This document shows, piece after piece, positions 1 to 11,054 of a stretch of 64,000 nt of DNA; position 1 is the first letter of the stretch, and each line of letters begins with the position of its first letter. The notes beneath the pieces were generated by a model. It was not told the origin of the DNA, made no database searches, and saw only the letters and a program-made list of their open reading frames with translations. Source of the DNA: Stagnimonas aquatica (GTDB taxonomy: Bacteria > Pseudomonadota > Gammaproteobacteria > Nevskiales > Nevskiaceae); assembly GCF_003730135.1 (NCBI RefSeq), contig NZ_RJVO01000001.1, positions 451,001 to 515,000 of the forward strand. Reading direction: 5' to 3'. The position numbers and the translations under genes were made by a program.

Positions 1-1548
1 GGCGGTGAGGTGCAGGCGGCGCTGGAACCAGTCCGGCGACCAGGTCGCCTGGGTATAGAAGGCCTGCGCCTCGTTGCGGATGCCGAACAAGTAGTCGCGG
101 AACGACACCAGTTGCGGGTTTACCGCACCGGTCAGACCGCCCAGCACCTGGGCAATGGCCGGCGGCAGCGGCACCTGGCCGGAGGGGTCGATCACCGAAT
201 GCAGGATGTGATGCAGCGGTCGGCCGTCCTCGCCGCCGTTCTCCTCGAAGGCGTAGACGCCGGCCACCAGATCGAGCTGCTCGTCGAACCACTTGCCGCT
301 CAGTTGCAGCTCGTGCGACCACTGGTCCTGAAACACGCGCGGAATCTGCAGCGGCGTGGGTCCGCCGTTGGCCATGGTCGCCGCCGGGCCGCTATAGGCC
401 TGGGTATCGAGCCGGTAGGTCTGCGAACCGAGGCCGCCACCCAAGTCGGAATAGGTGCTGTCGTCGAGCTGGCGATAGGCGCCGAGGTACTTCAGCTCGT
501 AGCCACCGAAGTCGTAGGCCAGGGTCAGCGCGTGGCCGGAGACCTCGGTGCTGGACTCGGCCAGCGGCGCGCTGGTGGCGAGCGCGTCGAGCCGGCGTTG
601 CGAGTAGACCGTCTGACTCTGGGCATGCGCCTTGAACAGATCCGCCGAACCGTGCGTGGTCACCGAAGGCAGCACCGCCTGGAACAACTGGTTGTAGTTG
701 CCGACATCGCTGTAGTCGTAGCTGTAGTTGGCGGTCAGCGCCGTAGCGGGCTGCCAGCGGGCATCGAAGCGCAGACCGAGATCGCGGTGATCGCCGAACT
801 CGCCGCCCGGCCCGAGGTTTTCGACAAAGCCGTCACGCGTGCTGCGGATCGCCGCCAGCTTCACCGCCAGGTTCTCGCTCAGCGGCACATTCACCGCCGC
901 CTTGGCGCTCAGGCTGTTGCGGCTGCCGTAGCTCAGGCTTTCGGTGCTGGAAAAACCCTGCGTCGACGGCCGCCGGGTGATGAGATTGACCGCCCCGCCG
1001 GTGGCATTGCGGCCATAGAGCGTGCCCTGCGGGCCGCGCAGCACTTCCACCCGCGCGAGGTCGGCGACATCCAGCGCCAGGCCGGCGGAGCGGGCGATGT
1101 AGATGCCGTCGATGTAGACGCCCACCGCCGCGTCCTGCGTAACCTGCGCGTCGATCAGGCCGACGCCACGGATGAACAGCCGCAACTGCGCGTTGTTGGT
1201 GGGAAAGGGATCGACGGTCATCGCCGGCACCTGGCTGGCGAGATCGCCGACGCCACGGATGTCGAGGGTTTCCAGTTTGCGGCTGTCGAAGGCGAGCAGC
1301 GAGATCGGCGTCTTCTGCAACGAGGCCTCGCGCTTCTGCGCGGTGACCACCACGGTTTCCAGCGCCGTGGTCGGCGCCAACGCGCGCTCGGCGGGCTGTG
1401 CTGGCGCTGGCGCGGCCTCCAGGCTTTGCACCGGGATGCTGTCCGCGCTCGCGGATGGCGGTTCCTGCGCCTGCGCCAGCGGCGCCGACAGCCAACCGAG
1501 CAACAATCCGCTGGCGCGCAGTCCGCGCCTGGTCTTCCGATACCGCAT
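1..1548 (-). CDS. TonB-dependent outer-membrane receptor, partial (C-terminus beyond left edge)
   Basis: Outer-membrane active transporter for an unidentified ligand, energised by TonB-ExbBD. The start ATG at 1548 follows a strong GGAGGAG Shine-Dalgarno sequence. A signal peptide of about 27 residues ends in AQAQ. A TonB-box-like ETVVVTAQKR segment at about residue 65 leads into the plug domain, which carries the family motif LRGPQGTLYGRNATGG. Alternating beta-strand sequence (barrel) follows. About 516 residues lie in the window and the frame is open to base 1, so roughly the last third of a normal receptor of about 750 residues is missing. The gene is divergent from the SDR gene. The plug most resembles receptors annotated for complex carbon sources or siderophores, but I cannot assign a substrate. 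Confidence 0.9.
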   Translation of the reverse strand, partial: MRYRKTRRGLRASGLLLGWLSAPLAQAQEPPSASADSIPVQSLEAAPAPAQPAERALAPTTALETVVVTAQKREASLQKTPISLLAFDSRKLETLDIRGVGDLASQVPAMTVDPFPTNNAQLRLFIRGVGLIDAQVTQDAAVGVYIDGIYIARSAGLALDVADLARVEVLRGPQGTLYGRNATGGAVNLITRRPSTQGFSSTESLSYGSRNSLSAKAAVNVPLSENLAVKLAAIRSTRDGFVENLGPGGEFGDHRDLGLRFDARWQPATALTANYSYDYSDVGNYNQLFQAVLPSVTTHGSADLFKAHAQSQTVYSQRRLDALATSAPLAESSTEVSGHALTLAYDFGGYELKYLGAYRQLDDSTYSDLGGGLGSQTYRLDTQAYSGPAATMANGGPTPLQIPRVFQDQWSHELQLSGKWFDEQLDLVAGVYAFEENGGEDGRPLHHILHSVIDPSGQVPLPPAIAQVLGGLTGAVNPQLVSFRDYLFGIRNEAQAFYTQATWSPDWFQRRLHLTA

Positions 1549-1666
1549 CGTCTCCTCCCGCCGCGCTTTATGGATGCGCTTTGCGTTGGTTTATCGAAGC
1601 ACCGACGAGGCAACCTCATCCAAACCGGGTATTCGGCCGCGCGCGTCGGCGATGGACGCTAGCGGC

Positions 1667-2614
1667 ATGAGCAAGAACGCCTGGACGCCCGCGCAACTTC
1701 CCACCCTCGACGGCCGTCGCGCCCTGGTCACCGGCGCCGCCAGCGGCATCGGCTACGAGACCGCCGCCGCGCTGGCCGCGAGAGGCGCGGAGGTATTGCT
1801 CGCCGACCGCAACGAGCTGGGTGGCGCCGCCGCCGTGCAGCGCATCCGCGCGCAATGGCCGAACGCCCAGGTGCGCTTCCTGCCGCTGGATCTGGGCGAG
1901 CTGGCCGGCATCCGCCGCTTCGCCGAGCAATTGCTCGACGACGGCCGGCCGCTGGACATCCTCGCCAACATCGCCGGCATCCTGCCGCCGGTGCAGCGCG
2001 CCACCACCCGCGACGGCTTCGAGCTGAAGTTCGGCATCAATGTGCTGGGCCATTTCGCGCTCACCGGCTGGCTGCTGCCGGCACTGCTGAAGGCACCGGC
2101 GGCGCGGGTGGTGAATGTCTCCAGCCTGGTGCAACGCACCGGCCGCATCCACTTCGACGACTTGCAGACCGAACGCGGCTACGCCTCGCAGCGGGTCTAC
2201 GGCCAGGCCAAGCTGGCCTGCCTGATGCTGGCCTTGCGACTGCACGAGCTGGCCCGCGCGCAGGGGGTGCCGCTGATGAGCCTGGCCGCGCATCCCGGCA
2301 TCGCCCGCACCGCGCTGGGCAGCGACCGGCGCCAGCAGAGCGGCCATCGCCTGCGCGACCGGATGGAGGAGCGCATCCAGGGCTGGGTGTTCCGCTGGCT
2401 GGGCCAGGATCCGCCCGAGGGCGCGCTGCCGGTGATCTACGCCGCCGCCGATCCGCATGCGCAGTCCGGCGGCTTCTACGGCCCCGACGGCTTCGGCGAG
2501 TTGCGCGGCGCACCCACCGCCGTCACTCCGTCCAGCAACGCCCGCGATCCCGACGCGCAGCAGCGGCTATGGCAGGTCTGCGAACAGCTCACCGGCCTGC
2601 GCTACCGCCTTTAG
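1667..2614 (+). CDS. SDR-family NAD(P)-dependent oxidoreductase
   Basis: Short-chain dehydrogenase/reductase of about 315 residues. It has the Rossmann motif TGAASGIG near residue 25, the NIAG structural motif, VNVSS, and the catalytic YGQAK (YxxxK) with the upstream serine. The long C-terminal extension (about 100 residues after YxxxK) resembles the retinol dehydrogenase/protochlorophyllide reductase-like branch; the substrate is unknown. I chose the ATG at 1667 (MSKNAWTP); an in-frame ATG at 1652 would add five residues, and neither has a convincing Shine-Dalgarno sequence. The frame stays open far upstream only because it overlaps the opposite-strand TonB receptor. Cytoplasmic; transcribed away from the receptor gene, no operon partner. 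Confidence 0.88.
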   Translation: MSKNAWTPAQLPTLDGRRALVTGAASGIGYETAAALAARGAEVLLADRNELGGAAAVQRIRAQWPNAQVRFLPLDLGELAGIRRFAEQLLDDGRPLDILANIAGILPPVQRATTRDGFELKFGINVLGHFALTGWLLPALLKAPAARVVNVSSLVQRTGRIHFDDLQTERGYASQRVYGQAKLACLMLALRLHELARAQGVPLMSLAAHPGIARTALGSDRRQQSGHRLRDRMEERIQGWVFRWLGQDPPEGALPVIYAAADPHAQSGGFYGPDGFGELRGAPTAVTPSSNARDPDAQQRLWQVCEQLTGLRYRL

Positions 2615-2915
2615 CACCGGCTCTGAGCCACCAGTTGATCCCGAGCCCGGGGTGCCAGGCCGGCATGCCGATGTCAGAAGGACGCGGCCACCGAGCCCGG
2701 GAAACGGCGCCGGATGAAGAGGGCCTGTGAGCCCTGGCAGCTCGAACACGACCTTCCATAGCCGCGAAGAGACGACGCGCAGATCCAGCAAGAGGCGCAT
2801 CGTTTCCACAACACCCGGCGCCTGCGCTCGGCACTCGGTCGGTGGCATCCCGCCGCGTCTGAAGCCCGGCGCTCATCACCAGTGGCTGTCCTGTTTCGCG
2901 GGAGAACTGCCGCCG
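2615..2915. other. Intergenic stretch without a recognisable gene
   Basis: About 300 bases between the convergent ends of the SDR gene and glnE. The short open frames on both strands have no family resemblance and no ribosome-binding site. No strong hairpin followed by a T run is visible. I see nothing here beyond a possible transcription-termination zone. Confidence 0.5.
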
Positions 2916-5627
2916 CTAGCCGGACTCGCCGAACACCCGCTGCCAGCACTCCCGCACCCGCGTCCGTTCGCTGGTGAAGTCGGCCTCGCCGGCGTCGGCC
3001 GATTCGCCGCGCAGCAGGCGCGCGTGCAGCCAGGCGCGGTAGGCGCGCTGGGCGGCCAACAGAGCATCGGCCTCCTCACGCGCCACCAGCTCGGCGGCGA
3101 CCAGGGCGTCGAGCTGGCGCCAGACATCCGGGTATTCGATCACCGCCGGGTGCGCGGCCGCCGCGCCCAGCACCCAGCACTGGACGATGAACTCGACGTC
3201 GATCAGCCCGCCCCGGCCCTGCTTCACGTCCCAGCGGCCGGGCTTGGGCTTGTCGAGATGGGCGCGCATCTTGGCGCGCATGCCGGCAATCTCCTCGCGC
3301 AGCTGGGCGCCGTCGCGCGGCCGCAGCAGGGTGTCGCGGCGTACCCGCTCGAAGGCCTCGCCCAGTGCCGGCGTGCCGGCGATGTGGCGGGCGCGGCTCA
3401 GGGCCTGGTGCTCCCAGGTCCAGGCCTTGTGGGCCTGGTAGTCGGCATAGGCGGCGAGCGTCACCACCGGCAGACCGGAGCCGCCGTTGGGGCGCAGCTG
3501 CATGTCGACCTCGTAGGCGCGGCCGAGATGGGTCTGGGTGGTGAGCCGGTGCACCACCCGCTGCGCCAGCCGCCCCATCCAGGTCGATTGCGGCAGCGGC
3601 CTGGCGCCGCCGACGGTGTCGGCGTCGGGCGGCTCGGCGTCGTGCACGAACACCAGGTCGAGGTCGGAGCCGTAGCTCATCTCCAGCGCGCCGAGCTTGC
3701 CGTAGCCGATCACCGAGAAGCCGGCCGGGCTGCCGTCGGCGCGGCGCGGGTCGCCGTGGCTGGCGCGCATCTCGCGCTCGGCATCGGCGACCGCCGCCTC
3801 CACCACCGCCTCGGCGAGCCAGGTCAGGCGGTCGCTGACCTTCACCAGCGGCAGCGCCTGCACCACCTCGGCGGCGGCGATCCGCAGCGTGGTCTCCTGC
3901 ACGTAGCGACGCAGCAGGTCCATCGCCGCCTCGATGTCGCCCAGCGGCAACGCCGCCATGCGCGGCAGCAGGCCCTCGCGCAACTGCGCGCGGTCGGGCG
4001 GCGCGTACAGGCTGCGGCTGTCCAGCAACTGGTCGAGCAGCACCGGATGCCGCGCCAGGGTGGCGGCGATCCAGGGGCTGGCGGCGCAGAGGCGCAGCAG
4101 ATTCACGCGGGCGCCCGGCGATTCCCGCAGTAGGGTCAGATAGGTGCTGCGGCCGAGCACGGCGGTGACCACCTCCAGCGCCCTCTGCAAGGCCAGCGAG
4201 GGCGACTGCTCGGCGCCGGCGGCGGTGATCGCGTCTTCGGCCAGCAGCGGCAGCAGCTGCGCCAGCTTCTGCTGGGTGGCTTCCGACACCGAGCGCAGCC
4301 GCGGATGTTCGCGCAGGGCGCGCACGCTGTTCAGCAGGGCGGCGTCGGGCGCGCGGAAGCCGGCGGCGGCCAAGGCCGCCAGCGCCGCCTCGTCGGCATC
4401 ACGCCAGAGCGTGGCGGCGGCCTGGGCGGCGGGCTTCTGCGACACCGCCTCGGGTTCGGCGAACAGTTCGGCGAACAGCTGGCTGACGCCGGCGCGGGCG
4501 GCACGCAGCGCCGCGTCCAGCGTCGGCCAGTCCGGATAGCCGAGCGCCTCGGCCAGCCAGGCGCGCTGCTCGGCGGACTCCGGCAGGGCGTGGGTCTGGT
4601 CGTCGTTGCGCGCCTGCACGGCGTTCTCGGCGCGGCGCAGCAGCTGGTAGGCGGCGTCGAGCTGGGCGGCGGTGGCGGCGGGCAGGTGCCCCAGCTCCGC
4701 CAGCCGGCGCAGCATCGGCCGCCATTCGCGGCCGCGCAGGCGGGCGTCCTGGCCGCCGCGCACCAGCTGGAAGCTCTGGACGATGAACTCGCACTCGCGG
4801 ATACCGCCGTCGCCGACTTTCAGATCGTCGGCGGCCAGACCGCGCGCGGCGGCGTCGGCGGCGATCTTGCGCTTGAGTTCGCGCAGGCCGGCCAGGGCGT
4901 CGAAGTCCAGATAGCGGCGGTAGATGAACGGCGTCAGTCGCGCCAGCAGGGCCTCGCCGGCGGCGAGATCGCCGGCCACCGGCCGCGCCTTGATCAGGGC
5001 GTAGCGTTCCCAGTCGCGGCCGTGGTTCTGGTAGTAGTCCTCCATCGCCGACACCGGGATTGCCACCGGCGCTGCGCTGCCGAACGGCCGCAGCATCAGA
5101 TCGACGCGGAACACGAAGCCGTCGGCGGTGCGCTCGGACAGCAGGCGCACCAGCTCCTGCACCAGCTTGACGAAGTATTCGCCGTTGCTGAGCCGCTTGG
5201 GGCCGTCGGTTTCACCGGCTTCGGTGTAGGCGACGATGAGGTCGATGTCGCTGGAAAAATTCAGCTCCCGGCCGCCGAGCTTGCCCATGCCCAGGACGAT
5301 GGCCTGCACCGGCTGGCCCTGCTCGTCGCGCGGGGTTCCGAAGCGCGGCGCCAGGCTGGCGCCAGCGGCTTGCAGCGCCAGCGCGCAGGCGGCGTCGGCA
5401 AAGTCCGAGAGATCGCCGAGGGTTTCGTCCAGCGTTGCCAGGCCGAAACGATCGCGCAGGGCGATGCGCGCCCACTCGCGGTTGCGCACGCGGCGCAGTT
5501 CGGCGCCGAGGTCGGCGGCGGCGGGATCGGGCCGCTGCGGCGGCAGCCGCGCCAGCTCGGCAGGCTCGCCACCCTCGTGGCGCAGCACCCGGCTCAGATA
5601 GGGGCCGTAGTCAGGGGATTCGCTCAT
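2916..5627 (-). CDS. glnE: Bifunctional glutamine synthetase adenylyltransferase/deadenylase
   Basis: Adds AMP to, or removes it from, glutamine synthetase in response to the PII protein, so tuning nitrogen assimilation in the cytoplasm. The product is about 903 residues (E. coli GlnE is 946). It shows the expected duplication: an N-terminal nucleotidyltransferase domain with FSSDIDLIVAY after GMGKLGGRELN, and a C-terminal one with YGSDLDLVFVHD after IGYGKLGALEMS. Each is followed by a PII-uridylyltransferase-type helical domain (for example GDGGIRECEFIVQSFQLVR and GRGGLIDVEFIVQCWVLG). The start ATG at 5627 (MSESPDYG) is preferred over an upstream in-frame start that would run through the groESL terminator. 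Transcribed in the same direction as groESL but separated from it by that terminator. Confidence 0.95.
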   Translation of the reverse strand: MSESPDYGPYLSRVLRHEGGEPAELARLPPQRPDPAAADLGAELRRVRNREWARIALRDRFGLATLDETLGDLSDFADAACALALQAAGASLAPRFGTPRDEQGQPVQAIVLGMGKLGGRELNFSSDIDLIVAYTEAGETDGPKRLSNGEYFVKLVQELVRLLSERTADGFVFRVDLMLRPFGSAAPVAIPVSAMEDYYQNHGRDWERYALIKARPVAGDLAAGEALLARLTPFIYRRYLDFDALAGLRELKRKIAADAAARGLAADDLKVGDGGIRECEFIVQSFQLVRGGQDARLRGREWRPMLRRLAELGHLPAATAAQLDAAYQLLRRAENAVQARNDDQTHALPESAEQRAWLAEALGYPDWPTLDAALRAARAGVSQLFAELFAEPEAVSQKPAAQAAATLWRDADEAALAALAAAGFRAPDAALLNSVRALREHPRLRSVSEATQQKLAQLLPLLAEDAITAAGAEQSPSLALQRALEVVTAVLGRSTYLTLLRESPGARVNLLRLCAASPWIAATLARHPVLLDQLLDSRSLYAPPDRAQLREGLLPRMAALPLGDIEAAMDLLRRYVQETTLRIAAAEVVQALPLVKVSDRLTWLAEAVVEAAVADAEREMRASHGDPRRADGSPAGFSVIGYGKLGALEMSYGSDLDLVFVHDAEPPDADTVGGARPLPQSTWMGRLAQRVVHRLTTQTHLGRAYEVDMQLRPNGGSGLPVVTLAAYADYQAHKAWTWEHQALSRARHIAGTPALGEAFERVRRDTLLRPRDGAQLREEIAGMRAKMRAHLDKPKPGRWDVKQGRGGLIDVEFIVQCWVLGAAAAHPAVIEYPDVWRQLDALVAAELVAREEADALLAAQRAYRAWLHARLLRGESADAGEADFTSERTRVRECWQRVFGESG

Positions 5628-5649
5628 GCCGACATTATGCGGCGGCCAC

Positions 5650-5685
5650 GAAAAACCCCCGGAACGGTCACCCGTGCCGGGGGTT
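5650..5685 (-). terminator. Rho-independent terminator of groES-groEL
   Basis: Perfect 9-bp stem AACCCCCGG (5654-5662) / CCGGGGGTT (5677-5685). On the minus strand it is followed by TTTTT then CG. It lies about 70 bases past the groEL stop codon and just before glnE. Confidence 0.85.
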
Positions 5686-5754
5686 CTGATACTGCGCGGA
5701 CTGTTCCGTCTGGCGGATCGGGCCGGAGCTCGCCCCGACCCGATCCGCAGGGGA

Positions 5755-7428
<1,674 letters not shown>

Positions 7429-7719
7429 TTACTTGCTGAAGACGGCGACGATGTCGTCTTCGCGCATGACCAGGTAGTCCTGGCCTTCGACCTTCACTTC
7501 CGAGCCGGAGTACTTGCCGAACAGGACGGTGTCGCCGACCTTCACGTCGAGGGCGATGTTCTTGCCGTTGTCGTCCTTCTTGCCCGGGCCGACGGCGATG
7601 ACTTCGCCGCGCACCGGCTTCTCGGCAGCCTGGTCGGGGATGATGATGCCGCCGGCCGACTTCTTCTCTTCTTCCAGACGCTTGACGATCACGCGATCGT
7701 GCAGGGGACGCAGATTCAT
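7429..7719 (-). CDS. groS: Co-chaperonin GroES (Hsp10)
   Basis: 96 residues. Heptameric lid of the GroEL chamber. It begins [18 protein letters not shown] and contains the mobile-loop region SAGGIIIP and the conserved [11 protein letters not shown] and [10 protein letters not shown] segments. The start ATG at 7719 has a strong AGGAGTA Shine-Dalgarno sequence; an open frame extends further upstream but would run through the CIRCE operator. First gene of the groES-groEL operon. Confidence 0.98.
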   Translation of the reverse strand: MNLRPLHDRVIVKRLEEEKKSAGGIIIPDQAAEKPVRGEVIAVGPGKKDDNGKNIALDVKVGDTVLFGKYSGSEVKVEGQDYLVMREDDIVAVFSK

Positions 7720-7805
7720 AGGTACTCCTGTAGGTTTTTCAGTAACTTGGGTTGAACCCGCGAGCGTGCATCGCTGTTGTATGGCCGACTTTGGCCAAGC
7801 CGCTG

Positions 7806-7832
7806 TTAGCACTCTCCCGCGAAGGCTGCTAA
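7806..7832. promoter_or_regulatory. CIRCE operator (HrcA binding site)
   Basis: TTAGCACTC (7806-7814), nine bases, then GGCTGCTAA (7824-7832). The left arm matches the CIRCE consensus perfectly and the right arm matches 7 of 9 positions of GAGTGCTAA. It lies about 90 bases upstream of groES, directly after a candidate -10 box, which is where HrcA repressor sites sit. hrcA itself is not in the window. Confidence 0.88.
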
Positions 7833-7860
7833 TTGTTGAGGGCAGCCGGTCAGCGATCAA
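7832..7860 (-). promoter_or_regulatory. Candidate sigma-70 promoter of groESL
   Basis: On the minus strand TTGATC (7860-7855), a 17-base spacer, then AACAAT (7837-7832). Each box matches the consensus at 4 of 6 positions. The predicted start site falls inside the CIRCE element, which supports repression by HrcA at the start point. Confidence 0.55.
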
Positions 7861-8005
7861 GGGGGCCGGGCCAATAATTTTCGCGGGAGGCCGGACCGCC
7901 AACGTCCCGCGCACCTGCGGCCAAGTCTTAAGGCCCGGGGGCGCCGCTAAAATGCCGCACCGCAATAAAACCCACCTCGCTCACCCGCCTGGAGATTCCC
8001 GAAAA

Positions 8006-9292
8006 ATGAAACCCTACGGCCGTAAAGTCGCCATCGTCGGCGGCAGCCGCATCCCCTTCGCCCGCAGCAACGGGCCCTACTCGCACAAGTCCAACCAGGA
8101 AATGCTCACCGCCGCCTTCAAGGGCGTGGTCGACAAGTTCCAGCTGCACGGCGAGCAGATCGGCGAAGTGGCCGCCGGCGCGGTGCTGAAGCACTCGCGC
8201 GACTTCAACCTCTGCCGCGAGTCGGTGCTGTCCTCGGGCCTGTCGGCCCACACCCCGGCCTATGACGTGCAGATGGCCTGCGGCACCGGCCTGCAGGCGG
8301 CGATCAACATCGCCAACAAGATCGCGCTCGGCCAGATCGAGTCCGGCATCGCCGGCGGCACCGACACCACCTCGGACGCTCCGATCGCCGTCAACGACAA
8401 GCTGCGCAAGATCCTGCTCGACGCCAACCGCGCCAAGACCACCGGCCAGAAGCTGGCGGCGCTGGCCAAGTTCCGCCCGGCGATGCTGGCGCCGGCCACG
8501 CCCACCAATGGCGAGCCGCGCACCCGCATGAGCATGGGCCAGCACTGCGAACTGATGGCGAAGGAATGGAAGATCGCCCGCGCCGACCAGGACCAGCTCG
8601 CCTACGAGAGCCACAAGAAGGCCGCCGCCGCCTATGACGCCGGCTTCTTCGACGACCTGATCGTGCCCTTCGGCGGCCTCAAGCGCGACAACAACATGCG
8701 CGCCGACACCACGCTGGAAAAGCTCGCCAGCCTCGGCCCGGCCTACGACAAGAAGAGCGGCCAGGGCACCCTCACCGCCGGCAACTCGACGCCGCTGACC
8801 GACGGCGCCTCCGCCGTGCTGCTGGCCAGCGAGGACTGGTGCAAGGCGCGCGGCGTCAAGCCGCTGGCTTATCTCACCCACGCCCAGACCTCGGCGGTCG
8901 ACTTCGCCGGCCCGGGCAAGGAAGGCTTGCTGATCGCCCCCGCCTACGCCGTGCCGCAGATGCTGGCGCGCGCCGGCATCAAGCTGCAGGACTTCGACTT
9001 CTACGAGATCCACGAAGCCTTCGCCGCCCAGGTGCTGTGCACCCTCAAGGCCTGGGAGAGCGAGGACTACTGCAAGAACGTGCTCGGCCTGCCGGGCGCG
9101 CTGGGCTCCATCGACCGCAGCAAGCTCAACGTCAAGGGCGGCTCGCTGGCGGCCGGCCATCCGTTCGCCGCCACTGGCGGTCGCATCATCGCCTCGCTGG
9201 CGAAGATCATCGACGAGAACAAGGGCGGTCGCGGCCTGATCTCGATCTGCGCCGCCGGCGGCCTGGGCGTCACCGCCATCGTCGAGCGCTAA
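8006..9292 (+). CDS. Acetyl-CoA C-acyltransferase (FadI-like thiolase)
   Basis: 428 residues. Thiolase that cleaves 3-ketoacyl-CoA with CoA in fatty-acid beta-oxidation, or works in the reverse direction. The nucleophile is Cys92 in QMACGTGLQ. The histidine motif is GHPFAATGGR, the second catalytic cysteine is in ISICAAGGLG, and NEAF-type sequence is replaced by IHEAFAAQ. The long loop with KRDNNMRADTT is typical of the FadI/trifunctional-protein beta-subunit branch rather than PhaA. Start ATG at 8006; a -10-like TAAAAT lies at about 7948. No FadJ-type partner is adjacent, and a strong terminator follows, so the gene is probably monocistronic. Confidence 0.93.
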   Translation: MKPYGRKVAIVGGSRIPFARSNGPYSHKSNQEMLTAAFKGVVDKFQLHGEQIGEVAAGAVLKHSRDFNLCRESVLSSGLSAHTPAYDVQMACGTGLQAAINIANKIALGQIESGIAGGTDTTSDAPIAVNDKLRKILLDANRAKTTGQKLAALAKFRPAMLAPATPTNGEPRTRMSMGQHCELMAKEWKIARADQDQLAYESHKKAAAAYDAGFFDDLIVPFGGLKRDNNMRADTTLEKLASLGPAYDKKSGQGTLTAGNSTPLTDGASAVLLASEDWCKARGVKPLAYLTHAQTSAVDFAGPGKEGLLIAPAYAVPQMLARAGIKLQDFDFYEIHEAFAAQVLCTLKAWESEDYCKNVLGLPGALGSIDRSKLNVKGGSLAAGHPFAATGGRIIASLAKIIDENKGGRGLISICAAGGLGVTAIVER

Positions 9293-9313
9293 ACCGCAGT
9301 ACGAGGACAGCAA

Positions 9314-9348
9314 CCCGCTCCGGCATCGGCCGGAGCGGGTTTTCTTTT
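9314..9348 (+). terminator. Rho-independent terminator after the thiolase gene
   Basis: Perfect 10-bp stem CCCGCTCCGG (9314-9323) / CCGGAGCGGG (9330-9339) with a six-base loop, followed by TTTTCTTTT. Confidence 0.92.
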
Positions 9349-9541
9349 GCGCGCGAATCTTTGAAGGGCTCGCTCCCGGGTTTTTTCCAAGAGCGCTGGC
9401 AGGAGCCTCGCCCGGCAGTCCGCCCATCGAGGCCCGGCGGCACAGCGTAGTGCCGGTAAAAATTGCCCGAGGGCCCCACGCTGCAGTCATCCGGCATACT
9501 TCTGGCATTCTGCGGCCAAACCTTCAGGGAGTTCCCGCTAC

Positions 9542-10957
9542 ATGAGCCTGTTCCGCACCAAACCCATCGACTCCGACCTCACCCGCGACCGTGGCCTGAA
9601 ACGCGTACTGGGCGCCTGGGATCTCACCCTGCTTGGCGTCGGCGCGGTGATCGGCGCCGGCATCTTCGTGCTCACCGGCATCACTGCCGCGACCATGACC
9701 GGCCCGGCAGTGGTGCTGTCCTTCGTGCTGGCCGGCATCGCCTGCGCCTGCGCGGCGCTGGCCTATGCCGAACTCGCCAGCGCCATCGGCGGCTCCGGCT
9801 CGGCCTACGGCTATGGCTACGCGGCGCTCGGCGAGCTGCCGGCCTGGATCATCGGCTGGATGCTGCTGTGCGAGTACATGGTGGCGATCCCGGCGGTGTC
9901 GGCCGGCTGGTCGGGCTATTTCAACAACGGCCTGGAGTCGCTGGGCATCCTGCTGCCGACCGCGATCACCCACACGCCGCTGGATCCGACCACCCCCGGC
10001 CTGATCAATCTGCCGGCCTTCGTGATCGTGCTGGTGCTCGGCGTGCTGCTCGCCACCGGCGCCAAGATCAGCGCCCAGTTCAACGCCATCATGGTGGCGG
10101 TGAAGGTCGCCGCCATCGCGATCTTCATCGGCGTCGCCTTCGGCCATGTCGATCCCTCCAACTGGTCGCCATTCATCCCGCCGGAAGTCACCAACCCGGA
10201 CGGCAGCAAGCACTTCGGCATCCAGGGCATCGCCGCCGGTGCCGCCACCATCTTCTTCGCCTACCTCGGCTTCGATGCGGTCTCCACCGCCGCCGACGAA
10301 ACCCGCAATCCGCAGCGCGACCTGCCGCTGGGCATCCTCGGCTCGCTGTTCTTCTGCACCGCGCTGTACATCCTGGTGTCGGGCCTGTTGACCGGCATCG
10401 TCAACTACACCGAGCTGAACGTCGCTTCGCCGGTCGCCCACGCGCTGCTGAAGATCGGCCAGGGCTGGGCCGCCGGACTGATCTCGATCGGCGCCATCGC
10501 CGGCCTGACCACGGTGATGCTGGTGATGTACTTCGGTCTCACCCGCGTGCTGTTCGCGATCGCCAAGGACGGCCTGCTGCCGCCGTTCTTCGCCTACGTC
10601 AGCCCGAAGACCGGCACGCCGCTCGGTTCGATCATCGCCTCCGGCGTGGTGATGCTGGTGTTCGCCGGCTTCGTGCCGCTCGGCCGCCTCGCGGAGCTGG
10701 CCAACATCGGCACCCTGGGCGCCTTCGTGGTGGTCTGCGCCGGCGTGATCGTGTTGCGCAAGACCAAGCCCGACCTCAAGCGCGCCTTCAAGACCCCGTT
10801 CTCGCCGGCCATTCCGGCCTTGGGCGTGGTGTCCTGCAGCTACCTGATGGCGAACCTCGGCAACCACACCTGGGTGTCCTTCGGAACCTGGATGGCCATC
10901 GGCATCGCGGTCTACTTCCTCTACTCGCGCCGTCACAGCAAGCTGGCCGGGCAGTAA
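9542..10957 (+). CDS. APC-family amino-acid permease (cationic amino acid transporter-like)
   Basis: 471 residues, about 12 predicted transmembrane helices, inner membrane. Secondary transporter of the amino acid-polyamine-organocation superfamily. The N-terminal LTLLGVGAVIGAGIFVLTG is the substrate-binding glycine motif of helix 1. FAYLGFDAVSTAADETRNPQRDLP before helix 6-7 is the signature of the YfnA/CAT branch. The start ATG at 9542 has AGGGAG about ten bases upstream. A long upstream open frame in another phase is a shadow. Single-gene unit between two strong terminators. The exact amino acid transported cannot be told from sequence. Confidence 0.93.
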   Translation: MSLFRTKPIDSDLTRDRGLKRVLGAWDLTLLGVGAVIGAGIFVLTGITAATMTGPAVVLSFVLAGIACACAALAYAELASAIGGSGSAYGYGYAALGELPAWIIGWMLLCEYMVAIPAVSAGWSGYFNNGLESLGILLPTAITHTPLDPTTPGLINLPAFVIVLVLGVLLATGAKISAQFNAIMVAVKVAAIAIFIGVAFGHVDPSNWSPFIPPEVTNPDGSKHFGIQGIAAGAATIFFAYLGFDAVSTAADETRNPQRDLPLGILGSLFFCTALYILVSGLLTGIVNYTELNVASPVAHALLKIGQGWAAGLISIGAIAGLTTVMLVMYFGLTRVLFAIAKDGLLPPFFAYVSPKTGTPLGSIIASGVVMLVFAGFVPLGRLAELANIGTLGAFVVVCAGVIVLRKTKPDLKRAFKTPFSPAIPALGVVSCSYLMANLGNHTWVSFGTWMAIGIAVYFLYSRRHSKLAGQ

Positions 10958-10969
10958 TCCCTGAAGCAA

Positions 10970-11015
10970 AGCGGCGCCGCTGCCCCGACACGGGCAGCGG
11001 CGCCGCTTTTGTTTT
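10970..11015 (+). terminator. Rho-independent terminator after the permease gene
   Basis: Perfect 16-bp stem AGCGGCGCCGCTGCCC (10970-10985) with its complement at 10992-11007, a six-base loop, then a T-rich tract TTTTGTTTT. Unusually long and GC-rich stem. Confidence 0.93.
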
Positions 11016-11054
11016 CGGCCCGCATCCGCCTCCAAGCGAGGCGGGCATGGCGTA

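Noticed and set aside
11020..11048. Hairpin CCGCCTC-CAAGC-GAGGCGG before hemH as a terminator or regulator
   Set aside because: No T run follows, and a much stronger terminator lies just upstream; it may simply be chance in GC-rich DNA.
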